DNA of 64,000 bases, taken from positions 50,826 to 114,825 of the forward strand of contig CANJGB010000008.1 of assembly GCA_947473805.1 (NCBI GenBank), given 5' to 3'. This document shows positions 42,150 through 51,020 of the stretch, piece after piece. A program made the translations under genes and the position numbers. Each line of letters starts with the position of its first letter. Position 1 is the first letter of the stretch. The notes beneath the pieces were generated by a model that saw nothing but the letters and a program-made list of their open reading frames with translations, made no database searches and was not told the origin of the DNA. The DNA comes from Alphaproteobacteria bacterium (GTDB lineage Bacteria > Pseudomonadota > Alphaproteobacteria > Ferrovibrionales > Ferrovibrionaceae).

Positions 42150-42845
42150 ATGACGGCGTTCGTAATGATTGCGGGCTCGTTCCACGGCGGCTGGCTGTGG
42201 GGACGGGTGGCGGAGCGGCTGACCCAGGCGGGACACCGGGTGTTCGCCCCTTCACTGACCGGCATCGGTGACCGCGCGCACCTGATCCATGCCGGCGTCA
42301 ATCTGACCACCCATATCGACGAGATCGCCGCCTTGTTCCACTACGAGCGGCTGGAGAACGTCGTGTATGTCGGCCATTCCTATGGCGGCATGATCGTGAG
42401 CGGCGTCGCCGACCGTATGCCCGAACGTATGAAGGCATTGGTCTATGTCGACGCCGTAGTGCCGGAGAACGGCCAGAGCGTGGTCGATATCGGCTCGCCG
42501 GAGCAGAAGATGCAAGTGGTCGAGGTGATCGCCAATAATGGTGGCTACCTAGTGCCACCGCCTGTCACGCGGAAGTCGCCGGACCGCGACTGGCTCAATG
42601 CGCTGGTCACCCCTCACCCCGCCGCCACCCTGTTCGAACGCATCAAGCTGACGGGCGCGTGGAAAACGGTGACGAACAAGCACTACGTCTGGTGCACGAC
42701 GCACTGGTCGAAAGCGATGAACGAGCGCGGCGAGCGGTTGAGCCAGGACCCGGCGTGGAAGGTTCACCAGATCGCCAGTGGCCACCAGCCGATGGTAGAG
42801 AAGCCCGACGAACTGACAAAAGTGCTGCTCGAAGCGGCGGCCTAG
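42150..42845 (+). CDS. Alpha/beta hydrolase (EstC/PytH-like)
   Basis: 231 residues, ATG preceded by GGAGGA. FVMIAGSFHGGWLWGRV at the N-terminus (oxyanion region), nucleophile elbow VGHSYGGM (Ser near residue 77), and a C-terminal GHQPMVEKP with the catalytic His. This pattern matches the plant methyl-esterase/EstC group. Substrate unknown. It precedes the aldo/keto reductase by 10 bases. Confidence 0.88.
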   Translation: MTAFVMIAGSFHGGWLWGRVAERLTQAGHRVFAPSLTGIGDRAHLIHAGVNLTTHIDEIAALFHYERLENVVYVGHSYGGMIVSGVADRMPERMKALVYVDAVVPENGQSVVDIGSPEQKMQVVEVIANNGGYLVPPPVTRKSPDRDWLNALVTPHPAATLFERIKLTGAWKTVTNKHYVWCTTHWSKAMNERGERLSQDPAWKVHQIASGHQPMVEKPDELTKVLLEAAA

Positions 42846-42855
42846 GGAGAAGCAT

Positions 42856-43779
42856 ATGACGAGTTCCAGCAAGCCGGCCGCCGGCGCCGGGCAGTTCCGC
42901 ATCGGCGGCGAGGTGACGGTGAACCGCCTGGGCTATGGCGCCATGCGCATTACCGGGCAGCCGGGCAATTGGGGCCCGTTCAAGGACCCCGCAGCCGCGC
43001 ACCGGATGCTGCGGCGCGCTTACGAGCTCGGCGTCAATTTTATCGATACCGCGATCTCGTACGGCAATGGCTGGAGCGAGAAGCACATTGCCGAGGCGCT
43101 CAGGCCGTACCCGGCAGACCTGTTCGTCGCCACAAAGTGCGGCGTCGTGAAGGAAGGCCCTGGCAAGCTGCGGCGCGACGCGCGGCCGGAATGGGTTCGT
43201 GAAAGCTGCGATCTGTCTCTTGGCTATCTCGGCGTCGAGCGGATCAGCCTGCTGCAACTTCATGCGGTCGATCCCAACGTGCCGCTGGCCGATACCATCG
43301 GCGCTTTCGCCGGGCTGGTGCAGGCCGGCAAGGTACGCTTCGTCGGCCTGTCGAACGTCACCATCGAACAGATCGAGGCGGCGCAAAAGATCGTCCCCAT
43401 CGCATCGGTTCAGAACCGCTACAGCGTCGGCGAGCGCAAGAACGATGCCGTTCTCGATTATTGCACCAGGAATGGCATTGCCTTCCTGCCCTATGCGCCG
43501 CTCGGCGCCAATGCGACATCGGGAACGCCGTTCGCGAGCGCCGGAGGCACGCTGAAGACCATCGCCGCACGACACGGCGTGACATCGACGCAGGTCTCGC
43601 TGTCTTGGCTGCTGCACCGGGCGCCGAACATCATCCCGATCCCCGGCACCACCTCCATCGCGCATATGGAGCAGAACGCGAACGCCGCGACAATCAAGCT
43701 GACACCGGCTGACAGGCAGGCGCTGGACGAGGCCGCCGACCTGCCGGAGGTGTTCCAGCCCCTGATGACGCCACGCTGA
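42856..43779 (+). CDS. Aldo/keto reductase
   Basis: 307 residues. Full catalytic tetrad: Asp in NFIDTA, Tyr in ISYGNG, Lys in VATKCG and His in LQLHAVD. C-terminal NADPH-binding segment IPIPGTTSIAHMEQNANA. Cytosolic TIM-barrel oxidoreductase; substrate unknown. The short gaps to the hydrolase (10 bases) and the epimerase (9 bases) suggest co-transcription. Confidence 0.92.
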   Translation: MTSSSKPAAGAGQFRIGGEVTVNRLGYGAMRITGQPGNWGPFKDPAAAHRMLRRAYELGVNFIDTAISYGNGWSEKHIAEALRPYPADLFVATKCGVVKEGPGKLRRDARPEWVRESCDLSLGYLGVERISLLQLHAVDPNVPLADTIGAFAGLVQAGKVRFVGLSNVTIEQIEAAQKIVPIASVQNRYSVGERKNDAVLDYCTRNGIAFLPYAPLGANATSGTPFASAGGTLKTIAARHGVTSTQVSLSWLLHRAPNIIPIPGTTSIAHMEQNANAATIKLTPADRQALDEAADLPEVFQPLMTPR

Positions 43780-43788
43780 GCGGCTGTC

Positions 43789-44907
43789 GTGAAGATCCTT
43801 GTCATCGGCGGCACGGGACCAACCGGGCCGCACGTGCTGCGTGGCCTGCTGGCGCGCGGACACGACGTAACCATCCTGCATCGCGGCGTGCACGAACCGC
43901 ACGATCTGCCCGAGGTGCGGCACATTCATGCCGACCCGCATTTCGCCGACCAGGTCGAGGCGGCCCTAGGCGGCGAGAGGTTCGATGCCGTCATCGCGAT
44001 GTACGGGCGCATGGGCATGCTGGCGGAAGTGTTCGCAGGTAAATGCGCGCGCTTCATCGGCATTACCGGCCGGCCGATCCTGGGTGGCTATTTCGACCCG
44101 AGCTCGACCGTTCCCCGCGGGATGAAGATCCTGGCCCAGGAAGCGCAGGACATCGCGGATCTGGACGGATTCACGAACGAGAAGGCACTGCAATTCGTCG
44201 TCAAGATGCAGCAGGCAGTGACGCGCGTGCTGTCCTTCGACGCCCGAAAGTCGTACAGCGCCACGGTGATCCTCTATCCCTATGTCTATGGACCGCGGGC
44301 GATTGGCGCCTTTGAGTGGTCGGTCATCAAGCGCATCCTGGACAAGCGCGACTTCATCGCGGTGCCGAACGCCGGCCTCGGCATCAGTACCCGCGCCGCC
44401 AGCATCAACGCGGCGGAACACCTGCTGCTGGCGCTGGACAACGAGCGCAGCGGCGGCCACATCATCAACTGCGCCGACGAGGACCAGTACTCCCTGGCGC
44501 AGTGGATCGAACTCATTGCTGACGCCATGGGGGCAAAGATCGACATCCTCGACCTGCCCAACACGGTGCGCTGGGCCGGCGCGCACATGCTGGCGTTCGC
44601 CGGCACGGTATCCGACCATGCGATTACCGACACAAGGAAGGCGCGCACCCTACTGGGATATCGTGACGTTGTGCCGGCGCGGACGGCGCTGGCGGAAACG
44701 GTGCGCTGGTATCTGGACAATCCGCTCGACCCCGCCAAGGAACAATCGTTCCTCGATCCGTTCGACTACAAGCTGGAGGACGACCTGAAGGGAGCGCTAG
44801 ATGCGCTCGGGCAATCCTTCGCTGCCCGGCAGCCGGACCGGAAAGTGTTCCACCCCTATCCGCACCCGAAAGAATCGTCGCTCAAGACCGACGAGCGCGG
44901 GCGCTAG
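43789..44907 (+). CDS. NAD-dependent epimerase/dehydratase family protein
   Basis: 372 residues from a GTG start. Rossmann signature GGTGPTGPHVLRGLLARGH at residues 7-25 of an extended SDR; the YxxxK catalytic pair is not evident, so it may be atypical or a non-enzymatic member. LYPYVYGPRAIG and TRKARTLLGY fit extended SDRs. Third of a hydrolase/AKR/epimerase group; substrate unknown. Converges on the LuxR-type regulator with a 6-base gap. Confidence 0.85.
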   Translation: MKILVIGGTGPTGPHVLRGLLARGHDVTILHRGVHEPHDLPEVRHIHADPHFADQVEAALGGERFDAVIAMYGRMGMLAEVFAGKCARFIGITGRPILGGYFDPSSTVPRGMKILAQEAQDIADLDGFTNEKALQFVVKMQQAVTRVLSFDARKSYSATVILYPYVYGPRAIGAFEWSVIKRILDKRDFIAVPNAGLGISTRAASINAAEHLLLALDNERSGGHIINCADEDQYSLAQWIELIADAMGAKIDILDLPNTVRWAGAHMLAFAGTVSDHAITDTRKARTLLGYRDVVPARTALAETVRWYLDNPLDPAKEQSFLDPFDYKLEDDLKGALDALGQSFAARQPDRKVFHPYPHPKESSLKTDERGR

Positions 44908-44913
44908 GGACGG

Positions 44914-45534
44914 CTACAGCCGGCGCTGTAAACCGATGCGGATAGCGTCGCCGCGATTCTTCGCGCCGATCTTCCGGAAGATGCGCTGTAAATGGCCCTT
45001 CACCGTCACCTCACTGAGGGCCAGATGGTCGGCGATTTCGAGATTGCTGCGTCCGCCAAGAAGGGCATCCAAAACCTCGCGCTCGCGAACTTTCAGGTCG
45101 CCGAAATCGCCCAGACTGATGTCCTGCACCTCGACACCGGCGTTTAACAGCGCCTCGGGCAGATAGCGTCCGCCCGCGAGCATGAGCTTCAGGGCTTCCA
45201 TGAAAATGTCGCCACGGACATTCTTTGGAATGAAGCCGACGGCGCCGGCTTTCAACGCGGCGCGTATCTCACTTTGATGCGTCTGGCCGGATATGATGGC
45301 GATCCGCTGACCAGGGGCGGCGACCTGCAGCCGTTCGAACGCGGCCAGGCCGCTGACGCCCGGCATGTTGAGGTCGAGCAGTATCAACGCGAACTGCCCG
45401 CCGTTCGCCACGAGCGGCAGGGCCTCGGACAGGTTAACGGCCTTGACCACCTCCGCAGCCGGATCCACGGCCTTGATGAACGCCGCCATCATGTCCGAAA
45501 ACAAGGCGTGGTCATCAATGAGCAGTATCCGCAA
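44914..45534 (-). CDS. NarL/FixJ-family response regulator
   Basis: 206 residues. Receiver domain with Asp7/Asp8 and phospho-acceptor Asp54 (LLDLNMPG), Ser/Lys switch residues (IISGQ, FIPKN), then a LuxR-type helix-turn-helix (LKVREREVLDALLGGRSNLEIADHL and LSEVTVKGHLQRIFRKIGA, about 147-190). Start is TTG with GGGGG upstream. Divergent from the receiver/hybrid-kinase pair; an 18-base inverted repeat lies directly upstream and may be its own operator. Confidence 0.93.
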   Translation of the reverse strand: MRILLIDDHALFSDMMAAFIKAVDPAAEVVKAVNLSEALPLVANGGQFALILLDLNMPGVSGLAAFERLQVAAPGQRIAIISGQTHQSEIRAALKAGAVGFIPKNVRGDIFMEALKLMLAGGRYLPEALLNAGVEVQDISLGDFGDLKVREREVLDALLGGRSNLEIADHLALSEVTVKGHLQRIFRKIGAKNRGDAIRIGLQRRL

Positions 45535-45542
45535 AACACCCC

Positions 45543-45560
45543 CTAGGTCATTCCGCCTAG
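45543..45560. promoter_or_regulatory. Inverted repeat CTAGG-N8-CCTAG, candidate operator
   Basis: Perfect 5-base arms around 8 bases, 8 bases before the TTG of the NarL-type regulator and 55 before the divergent receiver gene. Symmetric sites of this size suit a LuxR-type dimer; autoregulation is inferred. Confidence 0.35.
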
Positions 45561-45615
45561 TACCAAAGTAGCACCTCCCGGCAGACGCATACCTCCGTAG
45601 AGTATCTCCCTGAAC

Positions 45616-46110
45616 ATGAACATGCGATTACCGGAATGCAAGCAACCGGGAACCGGAACGATCATGCACGCTGACACAGCCACCCAACCCCACCATGAAA
45701 CGAAGACTCCGCCTGTGGCCCCTACGCGCAAACGCGCGATCCTTTTGGTCGAGGACGACCTCGACATGGTCCACTTCTTGAAATCGCTGCTTGCCACACT
45801 GGACAATTGCCAGGTCATTCACGCGACCGATGGCCGGACTGCCAATGAATTTCTCCGCGTCGGGGAAGTGGACCTGGTGCTCACCGACATTCTGATGCCC
45901 GAGATGGACGGAATGGAGGTCATAAGACACGTACGCGAAACCCGCGGCGAGCTGCCCGTCATCGCGATGACAGGCGGTGGTCGGCGACTGCCGGGTTTGG
46001 ATCTCGTCCGCTACGCAGAACTGCTCGGCGCCGACAAGGCGGTGAGCAAGCCGATCAATCCACAGGCGCTGCTCATGTTGCTGAACGATCTGCTGCCGAC
46101 TCTGCAATGA
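45616..46110 (+). CDS. Single-domain response regulator (CheY-like)
   Basis: 164 residues from ATG 45616 (an internal ATG at 45664 would give 148). After a polar N-terminal extension there is one receiver domain: LLVEDDLDM, phospho-acceptor Asp91 (LTDILMPEMDG), MTGGG and KPIN. No output domain, so it probably signals by phosphotransfer. Its stop overlaps the hybrid kinase start (ATGA). Confidence 0.92.
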   Translation: MNMRLPECKQPGTGTIMHADTATQPHHETKTPPVAPTRKRAILLVEDDLDMVHFLKSLLATLDNCQVIHATDGRTANEFLRVGEVDLVLTDILMPEMDGMEVIRHVRETRGELPVIAMTGGGRRLPGLDLVRYAELLGADKAVSKPINPQALLMLLNDLLPTLQ

Positions 46111-48761
46111 TGATACACCACGCCCGTCGTCAGCGTCACGTACTCTGGGCGGTGACGGCGGCGGCGAGCCTGCTGATCATCACGCTCGTCCCACTGCTCC
46201 TTGTTGGCCTGAGGGAGCAGGCGCGTGAATCCGCGCGGCTGCAGTATGAAAATCTCGCCCGCGTTTTCGAGGAACATGTCAGCCGTATCGTCAGCCTGAC
46301 CGACCAGTCGATGACGGCCATGCGCGCCAAGTACGAAGCCGATCCATTGGGCTTCTCGTTGCATGACTGGCTCAAGAACAATGCGGTGCCGGCGGACGTT
46401 CTGCCGCAAATAGGTATCATAAATCGCTCCGGAATCCTGACTCATACGACGGGACAAAATACGGCAAAGATTGACCTATCCGACCGGACGCACTTCACCG
46501 TGCAGCGTGACGCGGGCGGCGCTGACAACCTTTACATCAGCATTCCTGTCCTTGGACGTGCCTCGGGCGCGTGGACGATTCAATTGACACGGCCGCTGCG
46601 CCAGGACGATGGCTCATTCGACGGCATCGTCGTATTTTTTCTCGATATCCGTTACTTCTCGAAATTCTACGACAGCATAGATATCGGCCGGTCGGGCAAG
46701 GTCATGCTTGTCGGCACGAATGACGGAACTGTTCGCGCCGCGGCGAGCGACGACAGTAGCGGTCCAAACATGGGCGAATCCATCGAGGGCAGCGACCTTC
46801 TCCGCGCCGTGCGCTCGGCCCGGCTCGGCAGCCTCGCAACGACGCTCGCAAATGCCAGCAGCCGCTCCCTCTTCGCATTCCGATCCATGAGTCAGTACCC
46901 GCTGACCGTGGTCGTCGGCGCGACCGAAAGCGATTACCTGCGACCCTATAACGACAAAAGCCGGGTGATTCTGCTGATCGGATTTGTCTCGCTCAGTTTG
47001 TTGCTGGGTATGTCTTACTGGCTCGATAACCATCTGGTGCAGCAGCAACTAACCCAGACCGCAATCATGGAAAAGCAGCTGGCAACCGCCGACGCCGCCG
47101 CGGAGGCCCGTGTGCGCGAGGAAGAAGCACTGCGATACCACGCGGTGACGGAAGCCGCAGCTGACGCCATCGTCTCCTGGGACCCAAAGGGAAGAATGAT
47201 CTTCTGCAATCCCAGCGCGCGAAAGCTGTTCGGCCTGTTGTCCGAACAGAAAGTTGATGATGTATTGTCCACCTTCTTCGATCCTGTGGAAGGAACGCGC
47301 GTCGCACAGCAGGTGGACGCCCTGCTGCGTGGCGATTCAATCGGAACCCCCGACATGCTGGAGGTCAGGGCGCGCCGTCGAGATGGTTCCACATTCGATG
47401 GTGAACTGTCACTCAGTCTCTGGCGTCGCGGGGACGAATGGGCGATTAACATGGTCGCCCGTGACGTCAGTCGCCGCCGCCAAGCGGAAGAGGAGCGCAA
47501 GGCGCTCCTTACCCAGGCCATGACGGCACAGAAGATGGAGGCAATCGGCACGCTGGCTGGCGGTATTGCCCATGACTTCAACAATATCCTGGGCGCCATT
47601 CAGGGCTTCCTGTGGCTAGCGAAACGTGGCTTGCCGGCGAACAGCGAGGCCCAGGATTTCATCGAACGGGCGAGTGCCGCAGGCGAGCGGGCGACGCAGG
47701 TTGCGAAACAATTGCTGGACTTCAGCCGACCGAACGAAACGCATATGGATACATTCGACCTTCGCGACGCCGTTCAGGAAGTGGCGGAGCTGACGGCCGT
47801 TTCGATGCCGGCGACGATCCACCGGACTTTCTTGCCAACCAACACCCCCCTGCCCGTACGTGGCGACGCTACGCAGATCAATCAGCTCTTGCTCAATCTT
47901 GTCATCAATGCGCGGCAGGCCGTAGGAGATGATCGTCAGGGCAGCATTCGGGTTGAGGCGAAGAGAACCACGATTGTCCACGGACTGTTCGGCGGCAGCG
48001 TGGCCACATCCACGGACAGCCTCCCGATGGTCAAGTCGGAATGGACTGCCGGCGGCGATGGCGGCCGGGTCTGGTTCGGCAATCTCGCCGCCGGAGAATA
48101 TGCTCGGCTTAGCGTCACTGACGATGGATCAGGCATGACAGCGAACGTGATGCGCCGCATGTTCGAGCCGTTTTTCACGACAAAGCCTGTTGGTGAGGGG
48201 ACCGGCCTTGGCCTGTCGGTGTTGCACGGCGTGGTGAAGTCCATGCGGGGTGGCGTCGTCGTCAAGAGCCATCAGGGCACGGGAACGACATTCATCATTC
48301 TATTGCCCCTCGCCCCCGAAACGGGCGCGACGGCCAAGCCGGCCGAGACCATAGACGCCAAGACTGTGAGCGCCGGAAAGATTCTGGTGGTCGAGGATGA
48401 CGAGTCCATGCGCACCGTCGTCAGGGGCACGCTGGAATCGGCCGGGTATACAGTGACGACAGCGCAGGACGGCCAGCAGGCGCTTGAAATGATCCGCGCC
48501 ATGCCCCGCGCCTGGGACCTGGTGTTCACAGACCTGACGATGCCGCGGTTGACCGGCGACCTGCTCGCCAGCGCCATAGGTCAGATTCGCGCGGACCTGC
48601 CGGTTATCATCTGCACCGGACGCGGCGACAAGGCGGCGGCGCTGACCGAATTTGCCAAGGCCCGTATTCTCACCAAGCCGATCCACGGCGAGCGCCTTCT
48701 GGACTCTGTCTCGGCCGCCTTGCAGGATGCGGCCGCGCAGCGAATTGCATCACCGAGCTGA
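46107..48761 (+). CDS. Hybrid sensor histidine kinase (dCache-PAS-HisKA-HATPase-REC)
   Basis: 884 residues: TM1 (13-33), a periplasmic dCache-like sensor (about 35-275), TM2 (about 285-305), coiled linker, PAS (about 340-455), HisKA with His489 in GGIAHDFNN, HATPase with N box NLVINARQAV, DDGSGM and GTGLGLS, and a C-terminal receiver with Asp809 (FTDLTMP). The HDFNN-type H box is common in blue-light/NtrB-like hybrid kinases. It is translated with the single-domain receiver and faces the NarL-type regulator; the ligand is unknown. Confidence 0.95.
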   Translation: MMIHHARRQRHVLWAVTAAASLLIITLVPLLLVGLREQARESARLQYENLARVFEEHVSRIVSLTDQSMTAMRAKYEADPLGFSLHDWLKNNAVPADVLPQIGIINRSGILTHTTGQNTAKIDLSDRTHFTVQRDAGGADNLYISIPVLGRASGAWTIQLTRPLRQDDGSFDGIVVFFLDIRYFSKFYDSIDIGRSGKVMLVGTNDGTVRAAASDDSSGPNMGESIEGSDLLRAVRSARLGSLATTLANASSRSLFAFRSMSQYPLTVVVGATESDYLRPYNDKSRVILLIGFVSLSLLLGMSYWLDNHLVQQQLTQTAIMEKQLATADAAAEARVREEEALRYHAVTEAAADAIVSWDPKGRMIFCNPSARKLFGLLSEQKVDDVLSTFFDPVEGTRVAQQVDALLRGDSIGTPDMLEVRARRRDGSTFDGELSLSLWRRGDEWAINMVARDVSRRRQAEEERKALLTQAMTAQKMEAIGTLAGGIAHDFNNILGAIQGFLWLAKRGLPANSEAQDFIERASAAGERATQVAKQLLDFSRPNETHMDTFDLRDAVQEVAELTAVSMPATIHRTFLPTNTPLPVRGDATQINQLLLNLVINARQAVGDDRQGSIRVEAKRTTIVHGLFGGSVATSTDSLPMVKSEWTAGGDGGRVWFGNLAAGEYARLSVTDDGSGMTANVMRRMFEPFFTTKPVGEGTGLGLSVLHGVVKSMRGGVVVKSHQGTGTTFIILLPLAPETGATAKPAETIDAKTVSAGKILVVEDDESMRTVVRGTLESAGYTVTTAQDGQQALEMIRAMPRAWDLVFTDLTMPRLTGDLLASAIGQIRADLPVIICTGRGDKAAALTEFAKARILTKPIHGERLLDSVSAALQDAAAQRIASPS

Positions 48762-48922
48762 CGGACTGCTGCGGTTCCGGCGTGCCGGGTATTGGCGAAG
48801 AGCTCCCTGGCGTCACCCTGCTCCCAGATCACGCCCGGTTGTTGGCAATGGGCAAGCCGATCTATACCCTTACCCTCGCAGCCGCGCTCGCAAGCGGATA
48901 AAACGAGGGGAAACGTCGAGGC

Positions 48923-49702
48923 ATGTCGGACACGCTCATCTGGATCAGCGGGGCCACCCAGGGCATTGGCCTGGGCCTCGCAAAAAACTGTCCGTTCCCG
49001 GGCGCCAAGATCATCAACATCTCGCGCCGCCCCCATCCAGACTACGAGACGGTGACGTGCGACCTGACCGATCCTGCCAGCTGGGATGCGGTGAGCCAGG
49101 ACTTCGCCGCGCGGCTGGCGAATTTCCGCGGCAAGCGCGCGATCTTCATCCACAACGCCAATTACCAGGACAAGCCCGGCATAATCGGCGTGCAGGACCA
49201 AGGCGACTATCGCCGCTCGGTCTATGCCAATGTCGCCGCCTCGCTGGTTCTCGGCGAGGCGTTCGTGCGCGCGTGCCGGCCCGACTTCGAGTCAGGCCTG
49301 GTCATGCTGTCGTCGGACTCCGCCGCGCTGACCATTCCGGGCCTCGCCACCTATTGCGCCGCGAAGGTTGGCGTCGAACACTGGTGCGAAGTGGTGCGGC
49401 GTGAGCGGCTGCAACTCGGCCAGGGCCCGTGGGTCGTGGCCGTGCGCCCCGGCGCCGTCATCACGCCGACGGTTCTGGCCTCGGCCAACATGGACCCGAA
49501 GGTGTTCCCCGGCGCCACGCGCGTGAAAGAGGGCCTGAAGCACCGCGTTGATATTGACGAGGCGGGCCGGCGCATCTGGGCCAAGCTGCCTCCACCGCCT
49601 GGCATTTCGACCATTTCGTTCGGTGTCGATCCGGCCACCAAGCTGGACCGGAAGTTCACCGACGATCAGGTGCTGATGGTGTTTCCCGGTAAGGAAGTCT
49701 GA
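48923..49702 (+). CDS. Short-chain dehydrogenase/reductase, atypical
   Basis: 259 residues. Nucleotide loop SGATQGIGLG at residues 9-18, catalytic Ser in LSSDSAAL and YCAAK near residue 143. The usual NNAG is HNANY, so the cofactor region is somewhat diverged. C-terminus ends VLMVFPGKEV. Preceded by a 161-base gap with no recognised feature; convergent with the trypsin-like protease (4-base gap). Substrate unknown. Confidence 0.85.
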   Translation: MSDTLIWISGATQGIGLGLAKNCPFPGAKIINISRRPHPDYETVTCDLTDPASWDAVSQDFAARLANFRGKRAIFIHNANYQDKPGIIGVQDQGDYRRSVYANVAASLVLGEAFVRACRPDFESGLVMLSSDSAALTIPGLATYCAAKVGVEHWCEVVRRERLQLGQGPWVVAVRPGAVITPTVLASANMDPKVFPGATRVKEGLKHRVDIDEAGRRIWAKLPPPPGISTISFGVDPATKLDRKFTDDQVLMVFPGKEV

Positions 49703-49706
49703 ACGG

Positions 49707-50585
49707 CTAGTATTCGCCGCGCTGCAGGCGCGGCACGCCCTGGCCGGTGCGCGAACAGAACACCCGGACGACCTGTGACGCACGGCGAACCTCGTTGCCG
49801 CGCTGTCCGAAATCATCCGGCGCGATGGTCCGCCCGGGCCCGGCTCGGTCCGGCGGCAGCGGCATTTCACGCAGGGTTTCCGGCGCCGACGTGGTGACCC
49901 GGCCGCGACGGCTCGACTCCGCAATCGTCACGCCGACGATTTCGCCCGCCCGGTTCAGCACGACGCCGCCGCTCATGCCGCCCAGGCTGCCGTCGCGCGC
50001 CGGGCTGCGCTCGACCTCGGCCCAGACATAGGCATTCTCCGCCGCGCCCTCGCGACGCTCGTGCACGACGCGGGTGCGGCCCAGCAGGCGCGAATGGACA
50101 TCACCCGGCTGAAACTTCGGATAGCCGACATGGAAGCCGTCCTGGTCGTACAGCAGCGTTGTCGGCCCCAGCGGCAGCGGCGCGACGCCGGACGCGGTGC
50201 GCAACAAGGCAACATCGGCCGTGGGATGCAGCGCCATGATCTGTGCCTGTCGCCAGGTGCCGTCGATGGCCAGCGCGATGCCGTTGCAATCCTCGACCAC
50301 ATGACGCGCCGTCAGCCAGGTGCCGGGTGTCGCGACGGCGAAGGCCGTGCCGACAGTGTCGGCATTGACCTTCTCCTTTTCCGCGATGACGGAGACAGGA
50401 TCGTTGGCGCCAGGTGCCGGCACCGGACGGCCTTCGCGCGGCGAAACTGGCGGCAGAGCCAGCGGCGGTGGCCCCGGCTGCGCGATTTCAGGTTCGGGCG
50501 GCGGGACGCGGCTGAGATCGGGAAACGCGCGGACGAGGTTGACCAGCAGGACGATCAGCCCGACCAGGATGGCCAGCCGGTTCAT
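49707..50585 (-). CDS. Trypsin-like serine protease, membrane-anchored
   Basis: 292 residues: a short N-terminal hydrophobic anchor or signal (LAILVGLIVLLVNLVRAF), a proline-rich linker, then a chymotrypsin-fold domain with a complete triad His95 (TARHVVED), Asp124 (TADVAL) and Ser205 (GGMSGGVV). No PDZ domain, unlike DegP/DegS. Probably periplasmic. It ends in a Cys-containing tail (VFCSRTGQG). Three bases after the DUF350 gene, so co-transcription is likely. Confidence 0.88.
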   Translation of the reverse strand: MNRLAILVGLIVLLVNLVRAFPDLSRVPPPEPEIAQPGPPPLALPPVSPREGRPVPAPGANDPVSVIAEKEKVNADTVGTAFAVATPGTWLTARHVVEDCNGIALAIDGTWRQAQIMALHPTADVALLRTASGVAPLPLGPTTLLYDQDGFHVGYPKFQPGDVHSRLLGRTRVVHERREGAAENAYVWAEVERSPARDGSLGGMSGGVVLNRAGEIVGVTIAESSRRGRVTTSAPETLREMPLPPDRAGPGRTIAPDDFGQRGNEVRRASQVVRVFCSRTGQGVPRLQRGEY

Positions 50586-50588
50586 GGC

Positions 50589-51005
50589 CTAGCCGGACAC
50601 CGCCGCCGCGTTCAGCATGGCGATGGCCAACTGCGTCGCCGACAGCGCGGTGGCCGCCGCCATGTCACCCTGCTCGATCCGCTTGGCGAGGTCGCGGAAC
50701 ACGCGCTCGACCGTGAAGTACGCGGCAAGCTGCAACACCACCGCCACCACGCCCCACAGCACGATATCGGCAACGTTGACACTGTGCGCCAGGCACACCG
50801 CCAGCGGCAGTGCGAGGCCAAGGAGGATGGCGGCAAAGCTGAGGGCGGCGGCATGGTTGCCGCGCTCGATTTCCTTCACCTCGTGGATCGGCGTGAAGAA
50901 CTGGTAGACCAGCACGCCGATCACCAGCACGACGAGGGTGACGCCAAACTGGAGCAGGAAGACCGGCAGCGAGGCGAGGAGATTGTGGAACAGCGTGTCG
51001 ATCAT
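50589..51005 (-). CDS. DUF350 family inner-membrane protein
   Basis: 138 residues, four hydrophobic spans; pattern FGVTLVVLVIGVLVYQFFTPIHEVKEIERGN with the family's N-terminal VYxxxTPxxE-like region and GDMAAATALSATQLAIAMLNAAA at the end. Function of DUF350 (YjfL type) is unknown. It lies 15 bases downstream of valS on the same strand. Confidence 0.88.
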   Translation of the reverse strand: MIDTLFHNLLASLPVFLLQFGVTLVVLVIGVLVYQFFTPIHEVKEIERGNHAAALSFAAILLGLALPLAVCLAHSVNVADIVLWGVVAVVLQLAAYFTVERVFRDLAKRIEQGDMAAATALSATQLAIAMLNAAAVSG

Positions 51006-51020
51006 CCCCGCCTCCGCTCG

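Noticed and set aside
42643..43941. 432-codon minus-strand frame
   Set aside because: Antisense to the aldo/keto reductase; no domain.
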